Numbered from the stretch's first letter, positions 23,192 to 36,100 are shown. The stretch: DNA of 64,000 bases from Gymnopus androsaceus JB14 (GCA_009733575.1 ML769387.1:186001-250000); one strand, 5' to 3'. Notes: generated from the sequence alone by a model not told the origin. A program made the numbers and translations.

Positions 23192-24189
23192 ATGTCTCCT
23201 AAACTTCTTCTCAATGACGGTGCTTACATTCCTTGACTGAGGTTCGGTTTGGGCCCAGCATTGCTGGGTCAAGATGCTGCAGCCTCAGTCGAACTAGCCA
23301 TAGAAAACGGAATCACATACCTTGATTGTGCTCAGCGTCGAAAAGGGATAAAATAATCTGGAATTGCGCGCGAGCAGCTTGTTAAACCCTTCCAGGAGAT
23401 GCTACAATCAAGACCACATTGGAGATGTCGCTGAAGAGACTTAGAGTGGATTATGTCAATATGTCATACACTCTCCTGCTGTCGCTATGAAGGAAGGAAA
23501 GCTGAAGCACTGGTGGAAGGAAATGGAGCAGGTCAAGAAGGAAGGATTAGCCAAGGTATTTACATTGAATGTACGAATCTCTGTGAATCTCACTGAACCA
23601 TCTTTAATAGTCTATTGGTGTCAGCAACTTCACGGTCGATCATTTGCAAGTCATTCTTGAAGATGCTGCTGTTATTCCTGCTGTTAACCAGGTCTGGTCT
23701 CATCGTACAACGAGTCTTAGTTGCCAGGCTAACTTAACTTTAATTTTAGATCGAACTTCATCCGTACGTTTGGGACACTGCTTCGGAGGTCTACAGCTTT
23801 TGTAAACAGAACGGTATTGTTGTTGCATCTTTTGGTGGCCTTTCGCGCATCGTCCGAGGGCTTGGCGGACCCGTAGATCCTGTTCTTGCCAGTGCCTCGG
23901 AGAGGCTATTGAAGGAATCCGGTACTAGAGTGTCTCCTAGTCAGGTCCTTTCCAAATGGTTTATCCCAAAGGGAGTTGTGGGCATTACGTGCGTCATCCA
24001 GATTTTTCACGCCCTCTATTCCCTGTCCAAATCTATAACTTTCAGGACCTCGTCGAAAGCTAGCCCGATCAAGGAGGCGCTTTCTAACGCGTCTCTCCCC
24101 AATCTGACGACAAAATTGCTGAGATTGAAACTGAAGGGTCCAAGTCGCATTATCGTTTCTTTTTGAGGCATATATACAATGAAGAGTGA
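23192..24189 (+). pseudogene. Aldo/keto reductase, tandem copy 3, decayed
   Basis: The third, most divergent unit. It begins MSPKLLLNDGAYIP and then has TGA where the family has Trp (before LRFGLGPALLG). The Asp-Tyr region reads 'GITYLDCAQ' and is then lost by deletion. There are further indels through the VDYVN region (about 23330-23470) and near 24105 in the C-terminus. Recognisable blocks persist: 'KEGKLKHWWKEMEQVKKEG', 'IGVSNFTVDHLQVILEDAAV', 'IELHPYVWDTASEVYSFCKQ', 'SQVLSKWFIPKGVVGIT' and 'TSSKASPIKEALSNASLPNL'. The catalytic lysine region is missing. It cannot encode an active enzyme. Confidence 0.85.
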
Positions 24190-24353
24190 AGAACTCATAG
24201 ATTATTATGATATACCGTTTACGCCGTGAGGCGATATAGATAAGATACATATATCTATCAATGTAAATCAGAAAGATTCGTTAAGTCTATGTACGAATGC
24301 TAACACAAGCTCAATCATCAGGTATCCCTTCACCCTCGGTCCTTAGTTGCTCA

Positions 24354-25633
24354 TTAAAACCGTGAGTTCTTTGGTTCTGAGTTCTCCCACTTCGGGTCCC
24401 AATCCTCCCAACCCGACCCCTCTTGAGTATCAAGAAAATCTTTCATAAACCACTGTGAATAGCATCAGAAACTGATAATCTAACACTCAGAAAACACAAA
24501 CCTCAACCATATTGTCCATCTCCTCTTCCATGCTTACTTTCGGTGAGTAGCCCAGTGCTTCTTTAGCTTTAGATATGTCGTACCAGCGAGAAGTAGTAGC
24601 CATCACAATTCCTTGTCTCGAAGTCTTGACTGGCTCTCCAGTTATCCGACCTCCAATATCCTTGGCAGTAACAATGGCGAGTGCAAGCCAACGTGAGATG
24701 ACAACAGGTTCCTTCTTAGCCCTCTTTCCCGGAAAATACTTATCAAAACGGTCCCAAATACCGTGTAGGAAGGTATAATGCGGCCAAGGTTCACCATTTG
24801 TAATGAAGAAAGCTTGCCACTGGATGTTTGGGATTCAGGGGCGATGCCAGATAGTCAGCGGCCAAGATATGAGCATCCGCTAGGTTCTGAACAGAAGTGA
24901 AATCAACCAGGGATTTATTGTCTCCGATTTGATACCCCGTCTTTCCTTCTTGGTACTGCTTATACAAGTTGAGCAGCAAAGCAGGCGGACGAGAATCACG
25001 AAGAAGACCAGCTCTTGCTCGTAATGAAAATCAGCTGGAAAGCAAATAATAGTTACGGTTCATCTCACCCGAAGATATGCGAAGGCCTCAATGCACAGGT
25101 GAGCAAACCCTGTTGTCCGTTCGCATCGAGAACCATCTTCTCAGCCACCAAGACCGTTTCCTGCTGTGTCTGATAACCCTTTTTGGGCAGAGGATATGTC
25201 TCGTCCGCACCATTGATAGGCTGGCCAGTGAATATAATATCCGCGGAACTCATGTAGATCAGCTTTGCCACCTTGGCATCTACGCATGCGGAGACAACGT
25301 TCCTAACTCCCTCTACATTGATCTTCCAACGCTTTTCATCGGCTTCGATTTTTGGCAAATTCTCTCCTAGTGTTGCCATTCTAGTATGAAAAACGCATGT
25401 GGCACCGGTCTGTGTTGTCACTATGAGAGTATTTCGAGTCGGAAAATAAATACCTTTTTCAGGACCGAGAGAACGGCGCTATATTCGATAGTGCCTGCTG
25501 AGTGGAAAGGAATACCATCGTCGAAGTGTTGCTCGTTATCCAGAACAGCAACAACATCACCGCGGGCGATAAGCTTTTTTGCTATATGTCGTCCTAAAGC
25601 ATTAGAGCCTATCACAAGATATATGTCGGGCAT
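24354..25633 (-). CDS. 3-beta-HSD / ERG26-like sterol dehydrogenase paralogue
   Basis: Short-chain dehydrogenase of the 3-beta-hydroxysteroid dehydrogenase family, related to sterol-4-alpha-carboxylate 3-dehydrogenase (ERG26). Blocks: MPDIYLVIGSNALGRHIAKK (nucleotide-binding strand), 'VVAVLDNEQHFDDGIPFHS', 'TGATCVFHTRMATLGENLPK', 'NVEGVRNVVSACVDAKVAKL', 'IYMSSADIIFTGQPINGADE', 'AEKMVLDANG', 'LLTCALRPSHIFG', 'LVDFTSVQNLADAHILAADY' and 'QAFFITNGEPWPHYTFLHGI'. Differences from a canonical enzyme: the glycine motif is GSNALG, not GGxGFLG, and the Tyr-x3-Lys catalytic pair is not evident (GYQTQQETVLVAEK, with no Lys four after Tyr). A frame break near 24814-24823 separates HPVAS from QAFFITNG (+1). 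The product ends EPKNSRF at 24354. Confidence 0.8.
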
Positions 25634-26633
25634 CTGAGGGACTGAGACAGACCCAAAAAGAAGGGATGGATCGAAGCAAACGGAGAATTGGGGGATGAAA
25701 CTGGCCTTTTATTGCTTGCATCAACGGTACCGGCTATCTATTTGTATGTTAAAAACTGTTGAGGAAGAAAAGCTGTTGAAGAAGAAGAGAACATACAGTT
25801 GATGAGATCACGATCGCGGAAGATAGCCAGCTTTGTTTAAGTACACTTGACAGACCAGCTTCCAGCCGATCATGGGCCGAGTCGAGAACTTCAAGTTAAA
25901 CATCCCAAAAATCGAAACATTGAGATTAGCTCAGAGTTGAATGCAATATAGCAAGATAGTTGACGGCAGGAGAGCCTGAGGCGGACTGCAAGAATGAAGA
26001 GAAGAAACAGACACGTTGCGTAAATCCCATATTTTTGTTATAGCTAACGCTGACTCACTATCCTTGCTAGTCTCGGAGGGTACTATAGTACTGAGCATAT
26101 ACGGTATGCCCTGAATACGGACTCTTCAGCTAGGGCTTCGCGAGTTGGTTGCTGAGGAGCACGACTATGCGAAATGCGAATCGCGATATGATATACATAA
26201 GTATCAGCGCGCGCCTATTTAAGTGCTCTGTCCGCAATTATATCACCGGTAGACCTAAAGACATGAAGAATTATTGTACAGCCATATGTGAACGTCGTAG
26301 ATCAAATGTATGAATCCAAAGAAAGACGAAGACGAATGATATGAATCAGAGTGAAACATCTGCATAATCGTAAAAAATACTGGTTAACCTGGTAAATTGG
26401 AATCCGCGGTATTGTAATAGTGAGGTATCCGTAAAACGAAAAAGAATGTCAGAGTAGTATAGTAGAAAGGATTCACTCGTAGTCAAGTGTACCTGTGGCA
26501 GAAGTATGAAAACGAAGGTCAAAAACAGCGAGAAAGATGCAAGGAAAGAGTCCACAAAAAATAATGATAAATTACAAAAGAACGCAAAGGAACAGACAAG
26601 AAAAAGCGACCGATTTTGGGAAGGGTGAGCAAC
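25634..26633. other. 1-kb intergenic region
   Basis: No gene recognised between the divergent-side promoter of the dehydrogenase and the 3' end of the LIM gene. One perfect 12-bp palindrome, GTACTATAGTAC, lies at 26080-26091. Confidence 0.45.
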
Positions 26634-29600
26634 TCATCTGAGATCACCCAAAGCGCCCAAATCAATGAACCTTGTCATTCTCTTCTGAGCGCCACTCGCC
26701 CTCTCGTCATTCCATGATTCGTCCTCCCAGTCCTCGCCTGATCGATTGGCATGCTTCTCACAAAGCATCCTCCCATCAAGCTTCCCAGTACTCCCCATTG
26801 AGTCGTACGTCGCATTCGGGATAACCAGGCCACTCGCAGGTGAGATGCTCTGGATGGATACCTATCGCCAGCATGCGAAACTGCACACGGGCCTTCGATG
26901 GGCTGACCGCATGTCGCAGCGGCGCAAAGCGATTCATTGGCTTCATGGTAATGGTATTTGCAGAGAGGTCGACCGTCATAGACGTAGAAGACTTTATCTG
27001 GGAAGGGTTTCTACAAGCGGACGAAGATGAAGTGTAAGTAAATACACCGAACAGATATCGGCTTGTACGCACGTTGCAAGTGAAGCAATTGAAGCAGTCT
27101 TTGTGATATTTTCCCTTGAGCTGTCCGTCGGAAGACGACACAGCTTGCTTTTCGATGGGGAGATTACATCGGCGACACTGAAAGTAATCAAAGCAGGGTC
27201 AGCTCACTCCGGATGGCAACATGCGCCGACAAAGCAAAAACAGGGTCAACTTCGAACAAAGCAAAACTCACCTTGGGAAGGTACATATTCTTCCAACACC
27301 TCTCACAAAGCACCCCTCTTTCCCTCCGATCTCCTCTCTCACCATTGCGTCCAATACCATCCCCACCGGCCCCATCGATAGAAATCCACCTTCCATCCTC
27401 AATCCTCTTTTCGCACCTCACGCACACCTTGACTTTTTTCTTCGTGCCGTTGTCATGCTCGTGATTCGAACTGGTGCTATGGTACCCATTAACATGCAGC
27501 GCCTTTGACCCCCGCTCCGTCATACTCCTCGCCGGCAACTTGGGCATCTTCTCCGCTGCGTCTGTAAGCAAAGTATACGGCGTCGTAACACCAACAGTAT
27601 TACTCCGATGCGCCAGCTTGGAACCACGCGTGCTCGAGCCAGAATCGAAGAATGGTGGCGTGACAGGAGAATGAGGAGGCGACGAAGGTCCATCATCTCG
27701 TAAGCCAATACCCACTGGTCTCGGCTTCGGAGGAGTACCGATAACATCGCCTAATAATCCCTGCATGGCCTGTTCCAGCTCTGTTAAACCGATTCTGCTC
27801 CCGCCACTTCCCTCAGTACCGCTCCTTGCCCTCCCAGAGCCAAGGGAGCCATTGGACCTGAGACTCTTCGAGCTACTCACAGTCGCACTCCTGTTCCTGT
27901 TCCTCACAGCCTGGTTTACACTTTTACCGCTGGGAGTTCTTGCAACCCCAGGCGCTCCAGGTCCACCCAAGACAGAATACTCCTCCGCGTTCGATTTGGA
28001 TAGTCCAAGAGCCTTGGCTATAGCAGCTGCAGATGATGATGCCGAGGAAGCAGAGGAGATGGAAGAGTTGGAATTCATTCGATTCAATGCAGCTTTAGCT
28101 GGAGGTGATGATTCCAGTTGGAGACGATTTCGAAGGTCGTTGTCGTCATCATCATCGGAGTAAACAGACCCAGAAATAGGCCTCTCCGATGAAGCAAGAG
28201 CAGAGCCTTTTGTCTGTCCCGGGATAGGCGTGGCACCCTCCCTAGAATTCCCAGCAGTCCTCCTCGACACACCAGACTTTACTGACAATCTAGATTTTAT
28301 ATCCTCATCGTCAGTGGAATCAGCATATGCCAAACCACCATAATCGCTGTCCTCCGAATCATCGTGTACACTCGACTTGCGTATCGTCGTTCGGCGACGG
28401 GAGGTAGCCTTTGACTTTGACGACGAAGCCGAAGCATTCGATTTGGAATATGACAATCCGAGGGTTAACGCTGACGTTGACGAGGAGGATATACTCGTTT
28501 CGCTAGCATTGGAGTCCTGGCGTGAAGGTGCTGCACGAGGGGTAGCACTACCATTTCCCTCGCCCTTCGCAGTCGGAATGTCACCTCCTGGCGATGAAGG
28601 GTCGTAGTCGGAGCCAGGTCCCAACCCCAACCCAGGAATCCTATTCCTAAACTTGTCGAAGAACGTCTCTGCACCCGAACTTATGCCTGTGCTACTGCTA
28701 CCAGCAGCTAAACTTGGTGTTGATGGCACTGGCATTGCATTCAATGTTGATGGCGGACTGGTGGAAAATGGCGGTCGTGGTGAGACAGGGGAGGGAGATG
28801 ATAGAGGTCCTGCACCTGGAGATTTCGGTGATAATGAAGTAGCAGTTAGCAGAGAGCTTGTATAAATCAACAATCAAATGAAAACAAGGATGAACCCGCC
28901 ACAAAACTGGCATTGGTAAGTAATGTAACCGGTTTCGAATAATCAACCAATAAAAACGCTTTCCCGCACCCGTCCCCGCACATAGCTCATAAATCCGAAC
29001 TGAGATCGAAATTCAGAAATCCCAAGGTAGAATGATATGAAAGCAGCTATTAAGCTGGGCATGCAGGCACACCAATACAAGATGAAGGTGAGAGAACAAA
29101 AGAGGCACCAATAAGCCAATAAGAGCGTTCCCTTGTACCTTGACAGAAGCTGAAATTAATTATCATCCCATCGCATTCCATCTTTCGTAACACCAGTCGT
29201 CTGACTGAGCGCGGAACCAGACCAGTGCCGTTTCGTAAACGATTCCACTACAGTTCATATAAAAACGACATCGGCTTGATAACACCCACTCTACCGTACT
29301 ATCATCACCATCCGAAAACCAAAACACGAAAGCAAAGCGTTTCCATGGTAGAAGATGAACCATACCAAGAATAGAAAGAAAGAGACAAGACAAGTAGATC
29401 CACTCACTCGAAATAGCAATAGCAGCATCCATATCCAAGAATGGTCCCCTTCGATCTTGCATCCCCATGCTACCGCCACCCATAGCATTAGTAAACAACG
29501 CCGCTCTAGCAGCAGCTGCAAACCCTCTCCGTCCAACTCCAGCCATACCAGCTTCTCCTCCAGTTTTTGTATCTGGTTCGTGTTGTTGGATTGACCGATT

Positions 29601-30647
29601 CATCGCATGGGTTGGAGTTGGCGTTAGAGGAGGTGCACGAGAGCCAGGGGGAGGTTGATTTTGAATAGGATTATTGGGACCGGACCCGGGACTTAGAGAG
29701 GGAGGGAATGGACCTCGACGGTTAGGATTAGGACCAGGACCAGGAGAGGGTTGGCCTCGAGAACTAGGTGGAGGTTGGCCTCGAAAAGGGCCAGGACTAG
29801 GTGGACTGGGACCAGGAGAAGCCATGAATGGACCTGCTCGAGGGTTAGGGCCAGGTGTAGGCGGACCTTATACATTAGTAGGCGGTATTCGAGGAGACAT
29901 GGGTACATTCGACATATTTCTGTTATCCTGCATAGACTGCGACGTGGAAAACGACGGCCTAGAAGGAGGAGGGCCATTCCCATTAAGAGCGGGAGCAGAT
30001 GAAGACGAGGCCAATGCATTGGATAACGCGGCAAGAGGAGATATAGGCGACATTGGTGGCTCTGGAATTCGGGATGAGATGGGTGGGCGCTGGTTCTGGT
30101 TGGATTGCGCTGCAAGTGGAGATGGAGATACGGGAGATTTAGCTGATGGTGAACTGGGAGATTTGGTCGGGCCATGTGCATCACTGCTACCTGATCCCGA
30201 TGAGATGAATGAAGGTCTGGCAGTACTAGAAGAGGAAATGGAATTCATAGTATCCCTCGAGCTGGCTGATGCCTGTCTGGCAAAGTAATCCTCATTGGAT
30301 TCTTCAGGAAAGGACCTAGCCAATGGACTAGAGCGTGACTGAAAGCTAGAATTACTACCTCTGGCTCCGGAATTGGCAAAGGGACGCCGAGGAGAAATGG
30401 ATATTGCTTTCGGAGGGCTGGCTCGTGGCTTTAAACTGGTCGAAGACGGAGGGGCAGGAATGGGATTAGTCGGCGGAGGTCGAGCTGCAGGTGGAAGTCG
30501 AGGCACTGGTGGCGCTACAGAGCAAATATGTTCTCCTAGTTCATTTAATGGAACTGGCTGGTTACAATTCGAGCATTTGACTGTCGGAAGAACCTGAGAG
30601 ATTCTGGGGGGGCCTCGTGGCGGGGGCGAAGAAGGAGAGACCAACAT
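26634..30647 (-). CDS. LIM-domain protein with Ser/Pro-rich N-terminal half (frame damage)
   Basis: Probably a cytoskeletal/polarity scaffold of the paxillin-like class. N-terminus: MLVSPSSPPP, then a C2HC-type zinc motif 'VKCSNCNQPVPLNELGEHIC', followed by a very long disordered Ser/Pro/Gly-rich region. The 27188-28873 exon ends in 'KVKVCVRCEKRIEDGRWISI' and 'RGVLCERCWKNMYLPK'. LIM 1 follows: 'CRRCNLPIEKQAVSSSDGQ', 'HKDCFNCFTCNKPFPDK', 'PLCKYHYH'. LIM 2: 'CAAATCGQPIEG', 'HPEHLTCEWPGYPECDV', 'MLCEKH'. Tail: 'RFIDLGALGDLR'. Problems: an in-frame TAA at 29868-29870, an unusually long intron (28816-29407, 592 nt), and two +1 breaks inside LIM 2, near 26857 and 26781. Homology continues across each, so this is one gene. 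Whether the first 260 codons belong to the same transcript depends on the TAA being real. Confidence 0.75.
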
Positions 30648-32067
30648 TATTAGTCGTGGTTATAGGTTAGATTGTGGCTGGCTGGGTCTCGGAGAGGGAA
30701 AAAAAGAGCGAAATGAGAATCCAGTTGGGTTGGATGACTCCAGAAATTTTCAGGAATGACCAGTGAAAAAGACGAGAGAAACCAACACGCCAGCGTGACA
30801 AGCAATGCGGATGGAAGAAAAGATCAAATCGTTGAAAAGAAAAAGACTGAGATACGCGAGATCGCATATTATAAAAGCCACGTGCGCTGCGCTTATCACT
30901 TGTACCCTTTTTGGTTAGCTCATGGAGTCAAGGTCTCGCAAGAGCTGTCCAAGTCTCTTGACCTCAATCCATCTCTGATTTATCTCAATTGTCTCACTAT
31001 CGAATCATCCCAAAATAATCATCCTCTGATGAACAACCGGCAAGACTAGCAACCTCAACGTTTTTTATTACACCGGTATTCAAACGTTCAAACATAGTTA
31101 TGTTTAAGTATAGTACATATTCATTTATTCGGTCAGTCCGTCTGTCCCGAACTACGTTTCCTGACTGTCGATCCCGCGTCCCGCGTTTGTTGCTGCTCCA
31201 GATGAGGAAAATCATACTACTTACGGAATCATATGGTTCCGAAAATCACAATTGAGGTTTATCGAGACTCGAGAGATGGACGTCATTGGCTGACTGTTCT
31301 TCGTCTCACAGTACATGTACATTGATCAATGGCATTCAACCATTCAAATTTGTCGCTATAGCAGGCCAAGTCTCTTTATAGGCAGCCAGTCACAGGCCTC
31401 GGAGGCTGCAATAATAAATCTGGCTCCACCGATCCAGAAGATGCAGTGTGTCGAGTGCGTCTCTTTCGTGATAAAATTTCGAAGAACGACTCGAGTGTCG
31501 CCGAGGAATGATAATTCTTTATCAAAAGAGAGGCGAATAACTGGGAGAAAACTCCGCTCCGCCCTCTTCTAACATGGGGAACAAAATGTTCAGCTCGCAT
31601 CACCTTTCCCTTCCATCCCAGAGCGGACCGAGGGAGAATCACTTACGACGCGCCACGGTAAGTGCCAGATTCCCCCTCCGAATGCGCTTCGAAGTTCGAG
31701 ACTGAAGTCTTAAAAGCGAGCGTGAGTTGGGAATTCGGGAATAATCAGAAATCAGAATAGAGTCTTCCAAGTTCCATACGCAATCCATACAAAGTCTTCC
31801 CGCCCATTCAACTTGAGACTCTGATCTACCTCAAACTGGTCTCAAAGCATTTATTTCAATGGTTAGAGGCTGTTAGAGGCATAGCTATGCATTGAATGGC
31901 CGGCAGATTACTTGCGACCCTGCGATAGATATAAGGAGAGCAAGGTAACGAGTGGAAGGTTTCGAACTTCTGGCCAAGTTCCTCATCGCAACTCCTACTT
32001 TGCTGGTCAAAGTAGTGTGTATATTCATTCATCTCACCAATAATATCTAATTCCCGGTATTATCATC
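30648..32067. other. Intergenic, upstream of LIM gene and of secreted protein S1
   Basis: No gene seen in about 1.4 kb. The right end contains the S1 promoter: a TATA-like TATAAG at 31930-31935 and the leader hairpin at 31995-32015. Confidence 0.45.
31995..32015 (+). promoter_or_regulatory. Leader hairpin of S1 (CTACTTTG / CAAAGTAG)
   Basis: Perfect 8-bp inverted repeat with a 5-nt loop CTGGT, 60 bp downstream of TATAAG and 52 bp before the ATG, so probably in the 5' leader of the mRNA. The same element sits at the same place before S2 and S3; in S2 the stem changes at both partner positions. Confidence 0.7.
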
Positions 32068-32869
32068 ATGAAATTGAACCCTTGCTTCATTTTGCTTGGC
32101 CTCGCTGCTGCCACCTATTCCATGCCTATTGATACTGTGAGTGCTTCCAACTTGTGTGCTATTTGATTGGACTAATGTCTGTATATGTTCCATTTGCTAG
32201 ATCGAGGTACGAGACGTCGGTGAAAAGTGGAACTCAGCCACGGAGTGGGTGAAGGACCATGGCGCCTCCTACGCCAAGGCTTTCTACAATGCCGGAAAGA
32301 CAGCAGTCCAGGAGCAGAAATCGAGCGGAGGGTTCCTTCACCCTACCTTTACGCGACGAAGTGTATTAGCTCCTGCAACTACATCGAGTCCCTTGCCTAC
32401 ATCGACTCTCTCCCCTTTAGCTCGTGCTCTTCCCTCAGTCCCTGAAGCCCGTGCTTTGCCCACCCTTACAGCTCGTGCTTTACCCACTCTGAGCCCTACA
32501 GCCAGCGCTTTATCGACTTTCCCGCCTTCCATTGCGCGGCGTGATGGCGGCGGCTCGTCCGGAGAGGATGTGAAAAATGGTCTGAAGGAAATAGGCAATG
32601 GGATTGGGGAGGCTGGGTCGAATGCTGCAAGCGCTGCCGAAGCACCGTTCAAAGCTGCAGCCAGCTCCGTGAAAAACGCAGCAGCTGCAGTAACGAGTAG
32701 TGTCGAGCAACCCTTCAAAGCTGCAGCCACTGATGTCAAGGATACCGTCAACGGTGTGAAAGCAGGGGCATCAGATGCTGTGAAAGGCTACAAAGGTGCA
32801 CAGACTGCTCGGGATCTTTCTCCTGCCCCTACTGCCAGAGCTTTCCCGCCTTCCGCTGCAAGCAAGTAA
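32068..32869 (+). CDS. Secreted repeat-rich protein S1 with dibasic sites
   Basis: Two exons. Exon 1 encodes a signal peptide (MKLNPCFILLGLAAATYSM), followed by PIDT; an intron of 65 nt precedes IEVRDVGEKWNSATEWVKDH. The mature region starts with a compact segment ending in 'FTRRSVLAPATTSSP', then a Pro/Arg-rich stretch repeating A-R-A-L-P three or more times, an Arg-Arg site ('SIARRDGGGSSGEDVKNGLK'), and an Ala/Lys-rich part with 'APFKAAASSVKNAAAAVTSS' and 'QPFKAAATDVKDTVNGVKAG', likely amphipathic helix. It ends ARAFPPSAASK. The Arg-Arg sites would suit Kex2 cleavage, but processing is inference. The only relatives I can see are S3 (42597) and, in the leader and signal exon, S2 (41218). Function unknown. 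Confidence 0.75.
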
Positions 32870-33122
32870 CTAATCCCGAGGGCAGGGCCTGGACGAACTT
32901 CAAGTAGTTCGCCTAAATTCATGGAATTTTTCATAGATACATACAGTGGGCGAAAAAATCAGGAGAGCGGAAGATTAGAATCACTATATAAGTATTCATA
33001 AATAAGATTCGTAGTAGTCAAGTCTGTACTGGTAGACGTGGCCGATAGAGGTCCATCTGTGTATTGTCCGTGTCGTGAATGCATTATACTATGCTGTACG
33101 TTGAGAGAGAAAAAAATTCTCA

Positions 33123-36100
33123 TCAACCACCAAGCCAAAGCAACCTCTTCACTCCATACTCCATCTTGGCAAACATACTTGTCATCTTCTGAGCATCCGC
33201 AAGCCCTACCACATCTTCGTCCACTATGAACTTCTGTCCTGGTCCTGAATACCCACCTAAACTCGAACTCGAACTTGCACTCCCAATATCCTCACAAGCT
33301 CTCCTAATCACATCAACCACCATCTCCACCGCCTCCTGACAATTTGCAGCTCCAGTCAACTCGTCTGCACCCTGTGAAGTGTAGGAATAATCTCTGGCCG
33401 TCTCGCTCCCGTACGACGAAGCGCGTCTCACCCTCGCAGGGTCGATGGGAAGCATTTTGAATGCTGCAAAGGTGGTGTTCACTCCACCGGAACCAGGACC
33501 AGGGCTGCTTAGGGAGGCGTTGGAGAGGATGGTGGAGAGGGTGCTTCGTCGTGCTAGATTTAAGGAGAGACCTTGGACTTTGCGTTTGGATAGAGCTAAT
33601 GTTGACGTCGTGGATGGTGTTGTAGAGTTGGTAGGGGTGGATGCTCCCGTAGGTGTAGTCTGTCCAGAGCCTGCGGGCATGGGCATGAAGGACATGATAC
33701 TAGCAAAAGAGCGTTGGGCTGCATTGGGTATAGGATCAGCTTTGGGCGGAATGACGACTTTGAGTGACCTAGGTGTGGGTGTAGAAGGAGTAGTCGGAAC
33801 AGGGGTTTTGGCAATGACGGGTGTTGATGGAAGAGAGGAGGACGCATTGCTTTCTATGCTATTCCGCAGGGAATAGCTGGTGACTCGAGTGGTTTGATTG
33901 TTGTTTAACCAGGTGATTACGAATCCTGCATTTTGCAGGGGATCACGGCTGGCTTCCTCCAATGGCGAGAGTATGTATGCGCCTAGTAGTGGAAACACGG
34001 TCAGAAAATGGCTCAAGCCGATGAAAGGGAATAGTCACCTTTTTTAATTCCGACGACATCACCAAGAGGGACACGGGTATAAAGTTTCACCTTCTCTAGG
34101 GTATAATCATAACTCTGTATGGCGCAATTATTTTTATGAGAAAAAAGGGGGGGGAAATCGCAAACTTACAACGACATAAAGCGCAGCATTTGTCTATAAA
34201 AACGGGGTTTGGTTAGCAACTTGAATGATCGAGTGTAAAAATCTACTCACAAGCAACAACACCTTCTCTTCAAACTTCTCTCCAATGGTCGTATTCAGCT
34301 CTTCCGGGGAAAAGAGTGTCCATCCAGACAATAATCTCTCGCCTTCCGATAAGCACCTTGATACTGATGTAGCAATCGCTTCAGCTCTAATCTTGGAAAG
34401 ACGAATGAGATCTCGAGGATCGGTAGACTGAAGCTTGAGAAGGAATTCTGAGAAGACAGATATTGCGCGGTTTCCAAGCATGTAGTCAATTACAGCTTGG
34501 GAGAACCAGTCGCTAAAGGTGGATGTGTACATCCTGTTCATACAGATGTTAGATATGCCCCCATCGTGGTTTAGAACGCTCACCTAGCTAATGAGTTGAC
34601 ACCATCGTTTAGTAGCCCACTCAGATCGCGTTTTCCTGTCCTGAAGCAGAGTGTTCAGGAGATAAAGCAAGGAGTAGAAGGGTCAGAAGAATTTACCTCG
34701 TAAAATCACCCTGGACGCGATAAACTTTGGTGAGTACAAAAATCGTCACTAGGATCAATTCGTACCTTTAGAGCCGATGTACCCGCACTGTAGAAGGTTA
34801 AGCAAGTTAGAGACCAAGATTAAAAGGTAGCGAAATTAAAAGAGGCGAATCTTGATTAACCACTCACTAAGCTCGACTGATTGCATCACCATTGTTGGCC
34901 CAAACTACGTAGAAAACCGTTGAGCCCAGGACGGATAGAAGAATGAAAAGGCGAACCATCGTTGAAAACATGATCCGTATCAGTCTTCTCGACAGTATGC
35001 GGTGCGAGAAGCGCTACAGCGCTCAATTGCTTATTCAAGATGTTTCGCGCAAACGCAGACTTGATGAAAAACGCATTAGGTCTCGATATTGGTGATCACT
35101 AAGGGCAAACAAACCTGAACGACATTCGTTCTGTCAAGGCAATCGATACAATTCACCCTAAACACGCCTTTCTGTTGCGACAATACGGCCCCATCAGAGA
35201 CCCAGAAGAAAGCTTGAGAGTCGAACACTTTTTCCATCCCCTCAATGAGATGTGAGATATTTTCATACCTATACAACGATGAGATTAGCGTCCAAGGGTG
35301 AGGGGAAATACCTACTTCATTCCCTTCGTCTCCTTATGAAAGTCATACTCGTTGTATTTGGCGTCCGGAAGATTGAGCTCCGTGAGGTATTCACGGTAGG
35401 CGTTCGTAACACCTCCTTCCTTGCCGGTTTGTTCGGCCAGATTGACGACCGTCTGCGAAAAATTTGAGTTTGCACTCAAGTTGTGGGGGGTAAAGATTCA
35501 CGAACGTGGGGCCCATAACGAGGAACAGTCTGTTCAAAATGTCTCTTCATCGCATTTAGATGCTGCTCGCGTGTCCTGTCTGGAGAAACCAACGGTGGTG
35601 GTTTCAATCCGTATCCAGTTTGCGTCCAGAAAAGCGGAACTGAAAATGGTTATGTGATGTTTGTGGGATACGACGAATGGCAGATATAACTTACTTGACC
35701 CTCGGATTTGAACGTAGCTAAAGATATTCGTTGATCCATCGCGCTGAAAGTTGGGCATTAAAGAAGGAGACTTTTTTTCTGCGAAGCACTGGACGTACTT
35801 CGACTCGCACGACGGCTTCGCTCTCTACAAAGTTTGCGACATGCGCGTCGTCATCAATTCCTCGTCGCTGGTACCTCAGTCCTGCTCGATCTCTAGATCG
35901 TCTCGACACTATAGCATAGTCAATAAGGATACCTTCGCCCTCAGTGTCTTGTGGGTCTGGAACGTGGAAAGATGCTGTTTGATAGTAACCCTGCATTATC
36001 GGAAGGATATAAGAGTGAAGGCCTGAATCTACGAGTGGCTTCGCCAACCACTCGTTCCACCAGAATTGCCTATCTACTCGACGCCAAAGCGGTAATGTCG

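Noticed and set aside
26080..26091. 12-bp palindrome GTACTATAGTAC in the 1-kb intergenic region
   Set aside because: Isolated, AT-rich and not near a start codon; likely chance.
27188..30600. Many long plus-strand open frames (for example 27765-28163, 29674-30288)
   Set aside because: They are mirror frames of the low-complexity LIM gene; their Gly/Leu/Glu-rich products are antisense readings of Ser/Pro codons.
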